Under the pieces are notes generated by a model. The model did not search any database. It saw nothing but the letters and a program-made list of their open reading frames with translations, and was not told the origin of the DNA. Both the position numbers and the translations under genes were made by a program. Positions 23,515 through 34,402 of a stretch of 64,000 nt of DNA are shown here, in pieces; the stretch's first letter is position 1, and each line of letters starts with the position of its first letter. The DNA is taken from contig JBANDB010000017.1 in assembly GCA_037576215.1 (NCBI GenBank), positions 1,116,001 through 1,180,000 on the forward strand, read 5' to 3'. The stretch comes from Armillaria gallica. Lineage: Eukaryota > Basidiomycota > Agaricomycetes > Agaricales > Physalacriaceae.

Positions 23515-25872
23515 TTACCAGTCATCGCTAAAAATAATGTCAATGATTCTATCTGCCTTCTCTTCTGCGGTCAAAGGAGCGAAAGAGGAATCCGACAGCT
23601 CGGAGATATTAGCATTCCCATACCTCGCAGCTGCCCAGATTGCTAATACTTCGGTGTTACTGTTGGCCACGATAGTCACGTAAGTGAGAAGGAGAAATAA
23701 TGTGTTACTTGCCTAGGCGCAGCGTCTATCTGTTTAATGGACCACGTTAGCAACTTTACAAATCGATTGCAAGAAACTACGCACTTGTCTACCTCCGTAC
23801 CTCACGGCAGCGTCGTTCAACCAGGCAACAAAGTACCTGATTTTCTCTGGAGAACCGGAATTCAGCACAGAGTATGAATTCGAACACAATCAATACCTCT
23901 GTTCCTCTTTGCGCCCAAAAATTGGAAATGTCTACCGTATCCTCCCTGTTCCCGAGTCCGTTCTTCGTGCAGGCGCCACAACGTCGGAGTGCTCGGAATC
24001 TTAGCTTTGTTTGACCACACCTTCGCCAGAGCCAACGAAGTGAATTCCGCATATGAAAACGACTGCATGCCCACGTTGACTGAAGCACCGCCGTCAGTAA
24101 AGCCACATAGCCGTTATAGTAACGATGACCCTACTATTTATGAATCCAATGGTGGGTTCTTCGATATAGAACACGTCCAGATGAAGAGAGCGAAGGTGAG
24201 TACCATCCGTCACGATAGGCTGGGGGGTATCAGATTGTGCCCGGTCATTCGGACCCAGCGATGAATTGTGATATTGACGCAAGAAGGGGAAGGAATACTT
24301 GAACCCCGTCGAGAATACTATGTGATCTATGCCGGTGATGACCTGTATAACCTAGCAGTCAGCGACTAGATAACTGCAGATGAAACAACCTACAGTTCCG
24401 TTAGTTAATTCCACTTTGCCGGTAGATATGTCTGATGTGGGGTGAAAGCGTTTAATTTCCCCGATGAAGGTGGTATTTTCGGGTACCCGACCAAGTTGAG
24501 CCTCGCGGGGGAAGTGAGGCACAGTACCTTGTCGAGCAAAGTTCAAAAATGATAGCAAGAGGTATGGAACATAACAAACGCACTCTTATCAGGCTAGGCG
24601 GGAACAAGTGAGTAAGAAAACCTAGACAGAAAACTTGCTTTGACGCACCCTGGTAGACAGATAAACTTTCCGAGCATGGAAATTGAGATCTCTAGCTATT
24701 TCTCCACCACTTGTCTGTCCCAAAGTCAAGAAACACTCAAACTGAAGAATTTACGAATCCTTACTCCAGCGCCAACGACCAAGACTGTCTTGTTCAAGAA
24801 CGGCTGCGGGCGTCTATACTGACGTGAGTGTTGAATGCTTCCGGGGAACTGCGCGGCCCAAGCTGCCAGCCCCTCGATGTTGGGAATATTCGGAGCATTG
24901 TACCTCCCAGTAGCTACGACGACCGCATCGAAATCCTATCGAAATCGGCGAACTTTCGCAGAGATATACGAAACGGAGACATACCTCGGTCCACCAAGTT
25001 GCCTGCGACGTTCGGTCCCCCGTCTGGACGAACTTTTTCAAAGTGAGCGTCCAGCCTACGTGCTGGTTATCTCGAAAACGTTTCTCGACCTGTTCTACTC
25101 TTGTGGAGTACGATACATTAGGGCTGTCATCGTTGGTGTTGATTCCGTGCCATGACGCAAATGCTCGTAAATATCTCTGCAGGGTCTGGTGGGGTAAGGC
25201 TACAAGATTAAGTTAGCCCTTCGATCTCCATAGTTCATGATATGATGATAGGGACGAACACCAGGGAGTGCCATCAGGCCAGGGCGTTTCCCTTATTTGT
25301 TGATGTACCTTCGGTCTCGTGAGCACACGGTAGCCTTCTGAACGAAAAATTGACTTGAACTCACCGAGGGCGCATTGGACTTTAAGGATGCCCAAACAGG
25401 CTTGGGCTCCCTGTGATTCCGCCGCCTATCAAGGAGAACGGTAACATCTTCGTCCACATATTCCTCCGTGTACGGAAGATTCGCTCCTTTCGGTGGCAAG
25501 GAGGGGATAAAGTCCCCCACAGCGGGGTCTGCATTAGGAACAGGGGCGTCGGGTGGAACTTCCTCGCTGTAGTGCCAGTTACCTCCAGGCAAATCGTCCC
25601 GCTCGAATAACCGAACCTCGAATCCCGCTTGGGTGAACTCTCTATAGCTTATGAGACCTCTGTGCAGAAGTGAGTAGCCAATCAACGAAAGGGCAAAGCA
25701 GATAATACCCAGGTCCCGCCCCGATAATTGCAACCTTGCGAATAGGCCATTTGAACTCGTAAAAGTCATCCTGGAGAAGCTCGTGATGGGAGATGTCTGA
25801 AAGAAGTGGTGCTTGTGAGACGAATTGCGCGGTGGCCAAGGAGGCGGAAAGAAGCGATACTAAAAAGCGCAT
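23515..25872 (-). CDS. Flavin-containing monooxygenase (FMO) with N-terminal signal sequence
   Basis: A FAD- and NADPH-dependent monooxygenase of the FMO family. It starts MRFLVSLLSASLATAQFVSQ, a cleavable-looking signal. The FAD Rossmann motif RKVAIIGAGPG follows, split by an intron, then LISYREFTQAGFEVRLFERD and LPGGNWHYSEE. Later exons give TPWPDGTPW, LPHQTLQRYLRAFASWHGIN, VVVATGRYNAPNIPNIEGL, the HSRQYRRPQPF step and the NADPH motif VLVVGAGTSGGEIARDL. FIGEIKRFHP, HIVFSTGFKYSFPFL, GPNDRAQSDTPQPIVTDG and a C-terminus ending DRIIDIIFSDDW come after. I count about ten introns. I checked one suspected frameshift near 24843 and it is not there. An A/T-rich gatatataatc lies about 35 bp 5' of the ATG. 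Substrate unknown. Confidence 0.87.
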
Positions 25873-26844
25873 CGTTCGTGGGAGTTGGGGTAAAACTTGG
25901 GGTTGATATATAATCATCCTTGCATATGTTGCTCTCGCGCATTACCGACGAAAGATGACGCGACCTTCTGCGACTTCTCCTCATATTCCCGTGATACGTA
26001 CTAGATAAGCCATTGGTCATCTTTACAAAGCCGCGGGACTACATCCAAGGCGTCCAGGGCGTAGCTGTATAAGTAGAAATTTGTCAAAGGTGCGCGGAGT
26101 CGGCGTTTTCGAAGCTTCGTCCCGCATTCGTTCTAGTACAGGCAGGTACGTACTTGTCACGAACAACATACAGGTCAGGACTCCTTTTTCCTGACTAGTC
26201 AAAGTTTAGCAGGCAAGGATAGTTGACTCTGTAGGATGCTTACCGACCGACATTCAAGACCTGATTAACTGTTTTTTATCCCAGATAGTCGCTTGAATGG
26301 CTTGAAGGAATCAAGCCAGTACGTTCCATGAAGAGAAAAGTCCGAATTTTAGTAATAAAGCTGGCAGTACTTACATCAATACGTAGTAGGTGATTGATGG
26401 GCAGAATGACTCGGCTAGGAATCAAGATCGTGTCGGATCGGCCCTCCTCGGACCATATCTTTTTCTCGCCACAATTCATCGCCAGGTCCTATGCACGATT
26501 TATGCAATGTGATATTGGCCCTAAAGTGTTTTTCAGCAGTCCAACTGCAACGGAACGCAGGCAAAAGTTTAAGGTAGGCAAAAGGTCGGAACTTGAAGTA
26601 GTCGTTTCGTGAAGGTTGGTAAATTGTCTACTTGTCAGTGCTCCTTTCAGCCCCAATGTCAGAAATATTTGGGTAAAGATGCCAAGAGACAAGTAGAACT
26701 TATTGCAGCATTTCAAGCTCGGACTCATGGTCGCGGCCCACCGGGCCGCCAACGGTTTTGGACAACACTCATAAACTCCAGAGGTACGCGCGTCGTGCGC
26801 GTCAGTTATTCTCGTCAGTACACTCTTCACGCCCTTTTTCCATC
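25873..26844. other. Divergent intergenic region between FMO and RPN8
   Basis: Promoters of two divergent genes. Open frames on the minus strand (for example 26489-26830) start at GTG and have no recognisable motif. No element or repeat seen. Confidence 0.4.
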
Positions 26845-28080
26845 ATGGTTGCCAGTACGACAGAACAGGTAATTATCTCCTCCAGTGAAAGTCAAAATGT
26901 ACTGACAATCTTCTCTAGCTGTCTGCTCTAGCCAATACTACCGTCAGTACGTTGGGTCATGCACCGCTGTAATGGAAGAAGCTGACGGACGTCTGGCTTC
27001 GCAGTCGTCCACCCTCTTGTTCTCCTCTCCGTTACCGACCATCATGCTCGGGCTGTTTCCCGGAACTCTCATAAGCGCGTCGTCGGTGTCCTACTAGGAC
27101 AGGACAACGGCAAGACCATCAATGTTGCCAACTCATTCGGTATACCATTCGAAGAGGACGAGAAAGACAGCAAGACGTGGTTTCTGGATCACAACTACAT
27201 ACTGGGGATGTATGAGATGTTTAAGAAAGTTAACGGTACGTATTATCTAGTGCATATACGATGAACATTACTGAAATCGGACTTCCCGTAGCAAAGGAGC
27301 GGTTAATTGGCTGGTATCATTCAGGTCCCAAGCTAAGGGCGTCAGACCAGGAGATAAATGACTTGTTTAAGAAGTTCATCGCTCGTCCTGTCATGGTCAT
27401 CGTAGATGTACGACCGACAACCGTGGGGATACCTACGGATGCTTACTTTGCAGTTGAGGAGATTAAAGACGTGCGTCGACTCCCATTTATTCCTTAATGA
27501 ATTAGCGTTGATCATTTGACAGGATGGGACAGAGACGCGGAAAACTTTTCAGCACGTTCCATCGGCAATTGAGGCTGAAGAGGCAGAGGAGATCGGTGTC
27601 GAGCACCTACTGCGAGACATCAAGGATTCGACGACGACGACACTAGCGACGCGGGTGGCGGAACAGCTGGCATCATTACGGGGTCTACAGTCGCGAATGA
27701 GTGACGTCCAAAAGTATCTCGTGGAGGTTGCTGCCGGGAAGATGCCCGTGAACCATCAGATAATATACCACCTCCAAGACGCCCTGAATCTTCTACCCAA
27801 TCTCTCAGACCCGATAACGACACAAAGCTTTGCTTCGAGCACGAATGACGAACTGCTCGTGGTTTACATGAGCAGTTTGCTTCGGGCGGTGATTGCGCTG
27901 CATGCGTTGGTGGACAATAAATCGACTATTGGCAGGGCAGAATTCGAAGAGGGCACTCCTGATGAGAAGAAACCGACAAAAGGAGATGGCAAGAAGGGCG
28001 AGAAGGGTGAGAAGGGCGAGAAGGAGGACCTAAAGACCAAGGAGACGAGCAAAACCGACGGGGATCAGAAGGGTCTGTAA
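26845..28080 (+). CDS. RPN8: 26S proteasome lid subunit RPN8 (MPN domain, non-catalytic)
   Basis: Partner of the RPN11 deubiquitinase in the proteasome lid. Five exons, about 330 residues. The MPN domain runs [60 protein letters not shown] and [20 protein letters not shown]. The JAMM zinc residues are absent, as known for RPN8, which keeps only part of the H-x-H pattern. The C-terminal helix region is [20 protein letters not shown] and [21 protein letters not shown] short exon (LSALANTTV) is fixed by the family text TTVIVHPL. The tail ends in a Lys/Gly/Glu-rich repeat ([12 protein letters not shown]). Identity is firm. Confidence 0.94.
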
Positions 28081-28579
28081 ATGTATTCATTCTGTGTTCA
28101 ATTTTGTCGCTTGAGTTGGCTTTTTTGGATGAACGTGAGAGAATAAATGCCTCATGGCGAGCTGCGAGTTCAATAGCTTCATAAATTGCAAACAAAGAAA
28201 ATAGTATATTTGCTCAGAACTTGTGTGTTTTTCTGTGATCTATATTATTCTTGGGCATATGAAGATATATTTGCAGATCATCCTCACTCCTTTAGGCCTA
28301 ACTCTATACAAATCAATATATAACCTTATATTTAATCATAAGTGTGTGGCGCAATGCGAAGAATGCTTATATCCAAAAAAGGAAGTACCATCTGACTCAT
28401 CACAGCTATTTTTTTTTGGCTGCGTCCGAAAAAGCGAACTGCCTCATTTCTCTTTTAAACCACCATCTTCGGTACGTTGCTTTGCTTCATCTGTCGCAGA
28501 GTCTTTCTACCCTCTTTCTGTCGCTACTCTGACGGCATCTCTTCTAACAGCTCAAAAATCCAATAATCAACAGTCAAAT
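28081..28579. other. Intergenic, promoter side of GIS2
   Basis: AT-rich 3' flank of RPN8, followed by a pyrimidine-rich 5' flank (28440-28560, many tct/ctt runs) before the GIS2 start. A tttttttttgg run lies at 28410-28420. No gene seen. Confidence 0.5.
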
Positions 28580-29651
28580 ATGTCTGGTGCTCGAGGTTGC
28601 TTCAATTGCGGAGGATGTGCGTGGCGCCGTTTGGTTTTTTCTTTCCGTTCTGTGCTCTTTACTTGGGGAGGTTCTCCATGTATGCAGCGATTAGCTACTT
28701 TTCCTTACCTCAAAACCCTTTTTTTGGTTCGCCTTGTACTGACTTTTGACTTGGCATATCACTCAATACATTGCAATATACTATCTCCTTCATCAATGCG
28801 CCGGTATCCAAATGTATAGTCGGACATCAAGCTGCGTCTTGCCCAAAGGCAGGCACTCCTACCTGGTAACCTGCCCTTCTTGCGTTGCGGGGGGCCGACA
28901 TTTACCTCTTTTCCTCCTCGACCGTGTCTAGCTACAACTGCAAGTTCATTTTCTTCCTTCCCTCACTCTCTACTGACCTGCGTTGTCAATAGGTGGGTTA
29001 GAAGGACATGTTTCAAGGGACTGTACAGGCGAGACCAAGGCGAAGAGTTGTTACAAATGCGGTTTAGAGGGTCATATCGTGCGTGTCTCGCTGCTGTGGC
29101 GCGCGTCCATCTATTCATTGTCACATAGTCTCGCGACTGCCCAACCGGCTCCACCGCCAACGCCAGCTCTGGCTCCGGCGCCGCCGGAACTGAGTGCTAC
29201 CGCTGCGGCAAGACTGGCCATATCGCTCGCGCTTGCCCGGATGCCGGAGGATCTTCGGGCTATGGAGGTGCCTTTGGTGGTAGCGCAAAGACTTGGTGCT
29301 TAAATTTGCTTTGTCGGGCTTCTTCGTTATCTCACGGTGTTGATCCGTTACAGCTACACCTGCGGTGGCGTAGGCCATATGTCGCGGGACTGTGTTCAAG
29401 GTTCCAAGTGTTACAACTGCAGCGGTGTAGTGCGTATCACCTACCTTCGATGTGGTTTTGTTCTTATTGTTTTTTTTAAATTTTACCTCAGGGTCACATT
29501 AGTAGGGACTGTACTCAGCCTCAGAAGCGAGCCTGTTACGCGTGTGGATCCGAAGGGTAGGTTTCCTCCCTGCCAAGTAACATCTATCACCGACACCTAT
29601 CTTTGCAGACATATCTCCAGGGATTGTCCCACGAACAGCGCCGCTGCCTGA
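28580..29651 (+). CDS. GIS2: CCHC zinc-knuckle protein GIS2 / CNBP-like, seven knuckles
   Basis: A single-stranded nucleic-acid-binding protein. The yeast and animal relatives act in translation and stress granules. Eight exons, about 180-190 residues. Seven C-x2-C-x4-H-x4-C knuckles can be read: CFNCGGFGHQAASC, CYNCGLEGHVSRDC, CYKCGLEGHISRDC, CYRCGKTGHIARAC, CYTCGGVGHMSRDC, CYNCSGVGHISRDC and CYACGSEGHISRDC. A Ser/Ala/Gly linker lies between the third and fourth, and an SSGYGGAFGG linker between the fourth and fifth. Intron 1 (28617-28819) is unusually long for this window. Intron 3 (28940-28992) begins GC, not GT, and is needed to make the second knuckle. Many introns fall inside knuckles, often after the H or second C. 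Identity is firm. Confidence 0.92.
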
Positions 29652-29970
29652 TTGTTCACGTTTGTAATTGTAGCTAGGTCCATAACTCCTTTCTGTAGCA
29701 TCGTTTTTGAAGTATCCTGTCTGCTTTATCTCTCCCAACTGCGTCATTTCGTGTAATGAAACCGGCTTTTATAGTGATCCGCTGGCACCGCCTCACCTGA
29801 TAGCTACCGGAATCTGGGCTCAAGTCTAGAGCATCCGGCCAAAATGGAGCACAATCCCAGAACATTGATAGGCCTGTTCCACATTAGTTCAATCATTGCG
29901 TGCAGGGACCAATGCGCGGAATCCGACATATAATTTTGTCTATTCTATATCATCTCCTAGTTCTGCCAAC
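29652..29970. other. Intergenic between GIS2 and COX5
   Basis: Short spacer with 3' flank of GIS2 and 5' flank of the oxidase subunit. No gene or repeat seen. Confidence 0.5.
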
Positions 29971-30677
29971 ATGCAGGTTCTGCGACTTGTTCCCCGCACT
30001 CTTCGTCCCCTCCGATATTCAGCCGCTCGATGTGTAGCAACCACTGCTAACGCAGCTGACATCTCAGCCTCGGGCTCGTCGGCGCCTGCTGCGATACCCC
30101 TGGGGCGGGTCGAAGCACTCTGGGACACCATCTCCCTCGAAGAGAAAGCTGCTCTCCGCTCACAGCTTGCAGAAGTCCAGAAGAAGGACTGGAAGCAACT
30201 CTCTATTGAGGAGAAAAAGGCCGGTGAGTATCGTTTCCATCTCGACGTAAGTGTGCGGTTGCTCCCGGGTGTTCATGCACGCTGCAGCGTACTTTGTGTC
30301 CTTTGGTCCTCATGGACACCGTGCACCCGCTGGTAAACCCGGGGACAACCTGAAGATTGCTGCATCCGTCGCGGGTCTTTTGGGGGTGTCATACCTCATG
30401 ATGTTGGGCGTGAAGGCAATGGGTGAGTCGTTTTTGTTCCGCGTTGTTGGATTGATATCTGAGGATATTCGTCTGTTAGCCCCTGCTCCCCCGAAGACTA
30501 TCACCAAGGAGTGGCAAGAGGCCTCGAGTGAGCGCGCGATTGAGCAGAAGATGAATCCTATTACAGGTGAGCGGTCGATTCGTGACTCTCCGCCGATAGA
30601 TGGTTTGTTGATGTACATCTACCTCAGGTATCTCGTCGAAAGGATACAAGGGTGCGGGTTTTGTCCAGAACAATTAA
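29971..30677 (+). CDS. COX5: Cytochrome c oxidase subunit IV / COX5, mitochondrial
   Basis: A nuclear-coded subunit of complex IV in the inner mitochondrial membrane. Four exons, about 170 residues. The N-terminus (MQVLRLVPRTLRPLRYSAAR) is an Arg-rich, acid-free presequence. The mature part shows the family core: RVEALWDTISLEEKAALRSQ, LAEVQKKDWKQLSIEEKKAA, then YFVSFGPHGHRAP. One membrane helix follows (IAASVAGLLGVSYLMMLGV), then TITKEWQEASSERAIEQKMN and the C-terminus GYKGAGFVQNN. Introns have GTGAGT or GTGAGC donors. Identity is firm. Confidence 0.92.
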
Positions 30678-30771
30678 ACCTCTGTGTAGTAAAGACACAG
30701 TCGTCTCCCACATCAATACTATTAACGTTCTTTCCTGCAATTGAAAGCTTATTTTATAACGTTGGGTGAAA

Positions 30772-31159
30772 ATGGCGAGCAAGGCAGCGCACGATATTTT
30801 GCTATGGACATCTTCGAAATCAGTCGACCATCTGCACTACTTGAGGTCCATCAATATCTATGATCATCTGATGTTTTTTATTCCACCGTCTCCGCATCTG
30901 TCCTAGGCGCTCGCTAACATTCCGAATATATGGAGCCTAGATTGTTACCGATATCCGGTGGCATACGATCGCAGACAATCGCAAGCAGCAAGATTTCTGT
31001 TCAAGTGAGTGCACTCATTCAATTAACGCGTCTCTATCCCATTATTAAATTACGACAGAAGGAAAGAATAGTTTGATTGACTTTACCCGAGCCCGCACTG
31101 AATGCTGGATGCCAGCAGATGCCTTCCTTTTTCAGCCAGACATGTTCCGACAGAGATGA
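30772..31159 (+). CDS. Small uncharacterised protein, tentative spliced model
   Basis: I do not recognise it. Two well-formed exons are joined by a GTGAGT...acgacag intron near 31005-31060 (text ALANIPNIWSLDCYRYPVAY to FLFK, then GKNSLIDFTRARTECWMPAD and on to a TGA at 31159). The upstream ATG at 30772 (MASKAAHDILLWTSSKS) can be joined in phase 0 by an intron starting at a weak GTCGAC donor. The total would be about 85 residues. The first exon is the weakest part; the true 5' end could be elsewhere. Confidence 0.35.
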
Positions 31160-31867
31160 TCTTGATTACATAATATCACATTCAATCGGGTCCTTCTCAT
31201 ATGCTAGTCTTGTCTGCCCAATCGGTGTACAAGTATTGCGTAATATTTGGGCAGCGCAAGCATAGCAACTTCTTTATGAGTGCAGATTGCGCTTGGGAGG
31301 TACTTGTGATTCCGAGTCGATAGAACGTTCTTCAAAAGCTGACATGCTTGCTGGACGTCCACCGTACGCGTGCTCTAGAGGTGGTCTCCATTGAATATTC
31401 TCACTCTCAGCCAGTGGTCCTGGTGTTACATTCGTGGGGCTGAACTCAAAGTGAGTAGCAAAATGGTTTATATATGTGGCAAACGTGACATGGGAACTAA
31501 CGACGAAATATAATAGCTTATATATGTACTACGAAACGCCAGTGGGAATAAGCAACACGTAAGTCGATCGCTACGAGAATCCAGACTGCACCTGATTGTC
31601 GTACCATGAGAAGCTCGAATATCTCAAGACTCACACCTGGCAATACTTATGGCGGGCCGACACCATATCTCAGACTTTACGCGCCACAGGGCATGTAACG
31701 GGAAATATTTATCGTCGCAACGACGCTTTCTAATTCCGTCGGATGGTACGAGAACCAATGTCATGCACCGGAAAGTCAGATCGACCATTTTAGAGCTCCG
31801 CTTGTAGACCAAGTTACCAAACCTTGAGCTCTGTCAAGCCTCCTGGCAGTAGGAACCGACCTCCACA
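31160..31867. other. Intergenic before the GNAT-like pair
   Basis: No ATG-led frame with recognisable content. Nothing seen beyond general 5' flank composition. Confidence 0.4.
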
Positions 31868-32757
31868 ATGACTGCCTTTATACCTGGCGACGATCTCCAA
31901 CTTGTTCTTACTGATCCGGAGCTCTCTGATACTCCTGGGTTTCGCTGTGATAAAAATTGGCTGCAGGTAAGCGTACCTTTAATCCAGTCCCTTTATTTCG
32001 TGGGCTGAACGTGTCTGCTCTAGAACCGTAGATTCAGTATTCAGCTGAAGCTCACCAATGTAGAAATTGGACATATGAACGTCCAGTTCATCAGCGCCAC
32101 AAAGATCAGCGGCGATTTTTTTTTACGATCTGGATGAACATTCTCACGTATGGTTTGACTTTGGATTTCTTACGAATTTCTCTGATTCGGATATCGTAGG
32201 AGCTCTCAAATTTCGCATTGCAAGTCTTTGACCAGAACGGCATTCTCAAACAGGAAGTCGTAGCAGGTGGACTGGGCCTGTGGGACGTTGAAGACGCCTA
32301 TAAAATGTACGCTAGGCCTATAGTGTACGTTCAAGAACTTGTAGTTATGGAGAGTTGGCGCGATCGAGGCATTGGATCTTGGGCGGTCCCACAACTTTTC
32401 GACATTCCCGAAGTCCAGGCTATTCGCTCGTCTTACCTGTTCGCTTGGCCAGCGGTTCTAAGTTATCTAGAACCCTTGTTTTCGCAGTCGACAGGAGAGG
32501 AATCGATGGCAAAGGGTGAACGTGTCGTTAAGTTTTTCCGTTCAGTAGGTCTTAAGATTTCTTTTTCCTCAACGCTGTACTCATGGTGGATACAGATTGG
32601 ATTCAGGCGTCTCGCCAATACCAGCTTCTTCTGTCTTGCGAAAGACCCTGCACATCGTTCTCGCCAAATCCCAGCTGACGAGGATGCAGAATTCATGCCT
32701 CTTCCGCCTCCGAGGGATGATAACGAGGTGACAAAAAGGATGTTGGCTTCTTGGTGA
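31868..32757 (+). pseudogene. GNAT-like acyltransferase gene with a frameshift in a poly-T run
   Basis: Resembles a basidiomycete family with an N-terminal GNAT-like fold. Exon 1 is MTAFIPGDDLQLVLTDPELS to WLQ, followed by a GTAAGC intron. Exon 2 gives RRFSIQLKLTNVEIGHMNVQ and FISATKISGDFF, then meets nine T (32106-32114). The next text, YDLDEHSH, is in a different frame; eight T would restore it. After an intron starting GTATGG come ELSNFALQVFDQNGILKQE, IVYVQELVVMESWRDRGIGS (the acetyl-CoA-binding R/Q-x-x-G-x-G/S region) and a long C-terminal part to MLASW. As given, the gene stops at a TGA just after the T run. This is either a recent null allele or a homopolymer error in the assembly. Confidence 0.65.
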
Positions 32758-33047
32758 TGTGCCGATGACGAGGCCCTAGCAACATACTTCCCTGGAAAGA
32801 AGAGGTATTTGTGCCGGAGTCATACAAAACTATACGTGCTGTGGCATGCCCGACCGACAGAGGCTTATTGTATGCCTCCCTTCAGAATATATTTACCTCA
32901 TTTCGGTTCCATGTACGTCTATCGTCTGTCAGATGGTATTACATGTTCGTTTCATTTTCGTCAAGTAATTTCCGGAACGTCGATGCCCAAGCTCGGCTGT
33001 GGTTACAGGAAAAAATTCAAGGGTTAGAGCTTCGTGCGACAACATAA
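32758..33047 (+). pseudogene. Coding-like fragment behind the GNAT-like gene
   Basis: Open without interruption from about 32783 to the TAA at 33047 (text LPWKEEVFVPESYKTIRAVA to ARLWLQEKIQGLELRATT). It has no ATG at its start and no plausible intron: only 26 nt (gtgatg...ccctag) would link it to the preceding frame. It may be the true C-terminus of the upstream gene reached by another frame change, or the tail of a lost neighbour. Function unknown. Confidence 0.3.
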
Positions 33048-33152
33048 GGTGTCCAATGCTTCTGGAGCTTCCGAACTTCAAGCCTCAAGTTTCATGCTCC
33101 ACTGCTGGTCCTTGAGAAGAAAAAAAACCATCTCTTCAACTGTACAGCGACA

Positions 33153-33716
33153 ATGTCTACGTTTACGTCCGCGAGGATTTTGACCGGACGTGATAGCCCT
33201 CACGTTGACGTGCCAGCTTATATCGCTGAGTGGCCGTGGTTAGAGGTAAGAGGAATTGCACTGTCCTCACGTTGACGATGCTAATGTTTCGTCTCCAGTA
33301 ATTGCTGTACACTGTTCAAAAAAAGGACACAGGCGAACAACTTGGCCGCGTCGTTTGTCAGTTTATCGATGCCAAGCGAGTCCCAGGGAATAGGGTTTTC
33401 AGGCAAATGGATGCTGTGTCAGATGTATGGTTCGTCTTTGAACCTCTCGTAGATTTTTCCCACTAGATAGTTTTCCAGGATCTCTCTAATCTTGCTTCGG
33501 CCGTTATCGCGCGGTATGACAAGAAATTACCGTGCACAATTAGTCGTACGATAACTTTAGTTCGAGGATGTCAGCACGGATGCTATGGCGTACTTTGACT
33601 TCAAGTCGAGTGTTCGTGAGGGATCTGCTGTCGTGGTATCAGAGAACTCGGTCTCTGCGTGCGTAGGTAACTTGATTCGTGGTGCCGACAGTACGGTCGT
33701 CGGTGGCTGCTGGTAA
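33153..33716 (+). pseudogene. Decayed second copy of the GNAT-like gene
   Basis: Parallels the gene at 31868. Exon 1 is MSTFTSARILTGRDSPHVDV to WLE, followed by a GTAAGA intron. Exon 2 then opens directly with TAA (33299-33301), an in-frame stop. Downstream, LLYTVQKKDTGEQLGRVVCQ FIDAKRVPG aligns by eye with the first copy's FSIQLKLTNVEIGHMNVQFI SATKISG. After a GTATGG intron, DLSNLASAVIARYD aligns with ELSNFALQVFDQN. A last open piece (FEDVSTDAMAYFDFKSSVRE to VVGGCW, stop) does not match the first copy. I infer a tandem duplication with decay of this copy. Confidence 0.4.
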
Positions 33717-34402
33717 CTAACGTGGTTTGAAACTGGAATAACGGTTTATCACAATATCCTGAAGATCGTGTGATGCTGGGAACGCTTGCGGGTTACAGCC
33801 ACGCTTACGTTCTAAAATTGATTGGGTCGGGAAGGTTCTTCCTGTATTCATTTTCTCGGTCTTTTATACATACTAACTAGTCTATAAATAGGTCCTTTGT
33901 GCATACGCGTCACCGGCATCTAGGTGTACGCGTCGCATTTGCCAGGACATGCGTCGTGATCCGGGGCGTACGCGTCGCGCGCCATCACCTGCCGTGGCTC
34001 GGCAATGTCCGTCCTTTCACTTCTTATCCCAATTATCTCTTTATTGCTCCTTTTCTCTTGATTTCCTCACGGGCCTGACGGCACGAGATAGTGGTTATTA
34101 CTGGCTGTGCTTTTGTATAATGCGTGCCTCGAAATAGTGTCACTAACGCTTTCGGGACTGATAACGGCTGTTGACCTATGAGAATAAGGAAATTGGACGT
34201 ACGTCGCAGATTGCACAGCAATCCTCTTACTCCCCTTTGCAACTCGTACGTGGCCCGTGGCCTGCGCAACTGTTTGCCGCCGGCAAGCTTAGAGTGGACA
34301 GCCTCTTGACTCCGTATAAAACGGTGCCGAAAGGAAAGCATGAGACATTCCCCCTCGTTGAAGTGAACCCTATCTACTACCAACATCGTACATATTACAA
34401 CG
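33717..34402. other. Intergenic before the NAD(P)-binding gene
   Basis: Contains tctataaatagg (33880-33891), a TATA-like element about 515 bp before the next ATG and probably too far to serve it. Open frames on both strands have no recognisable content. Confidence 0.4.

Noticed and set aside
24815..24850. Apparent frameshift in the flavin monooxygenase before the HSRQYRR step
   Set aside because: Re-reading shows four G (four C on the coding strand), which keeps the frame; my first reading had dropped one base.
26489..26830. 113-codon minus-strand frame between FMO and RPN8
   Set aside because: Begins at GTG, lies in a divergent promoter region and has no recognisable content.
28000..28030. 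Tandem GEK-coding repeat at the RPN8 C-terminus as a possible minisatellite
   Set aside because: Only three to four units; low-complexity tails are common in RPN8.
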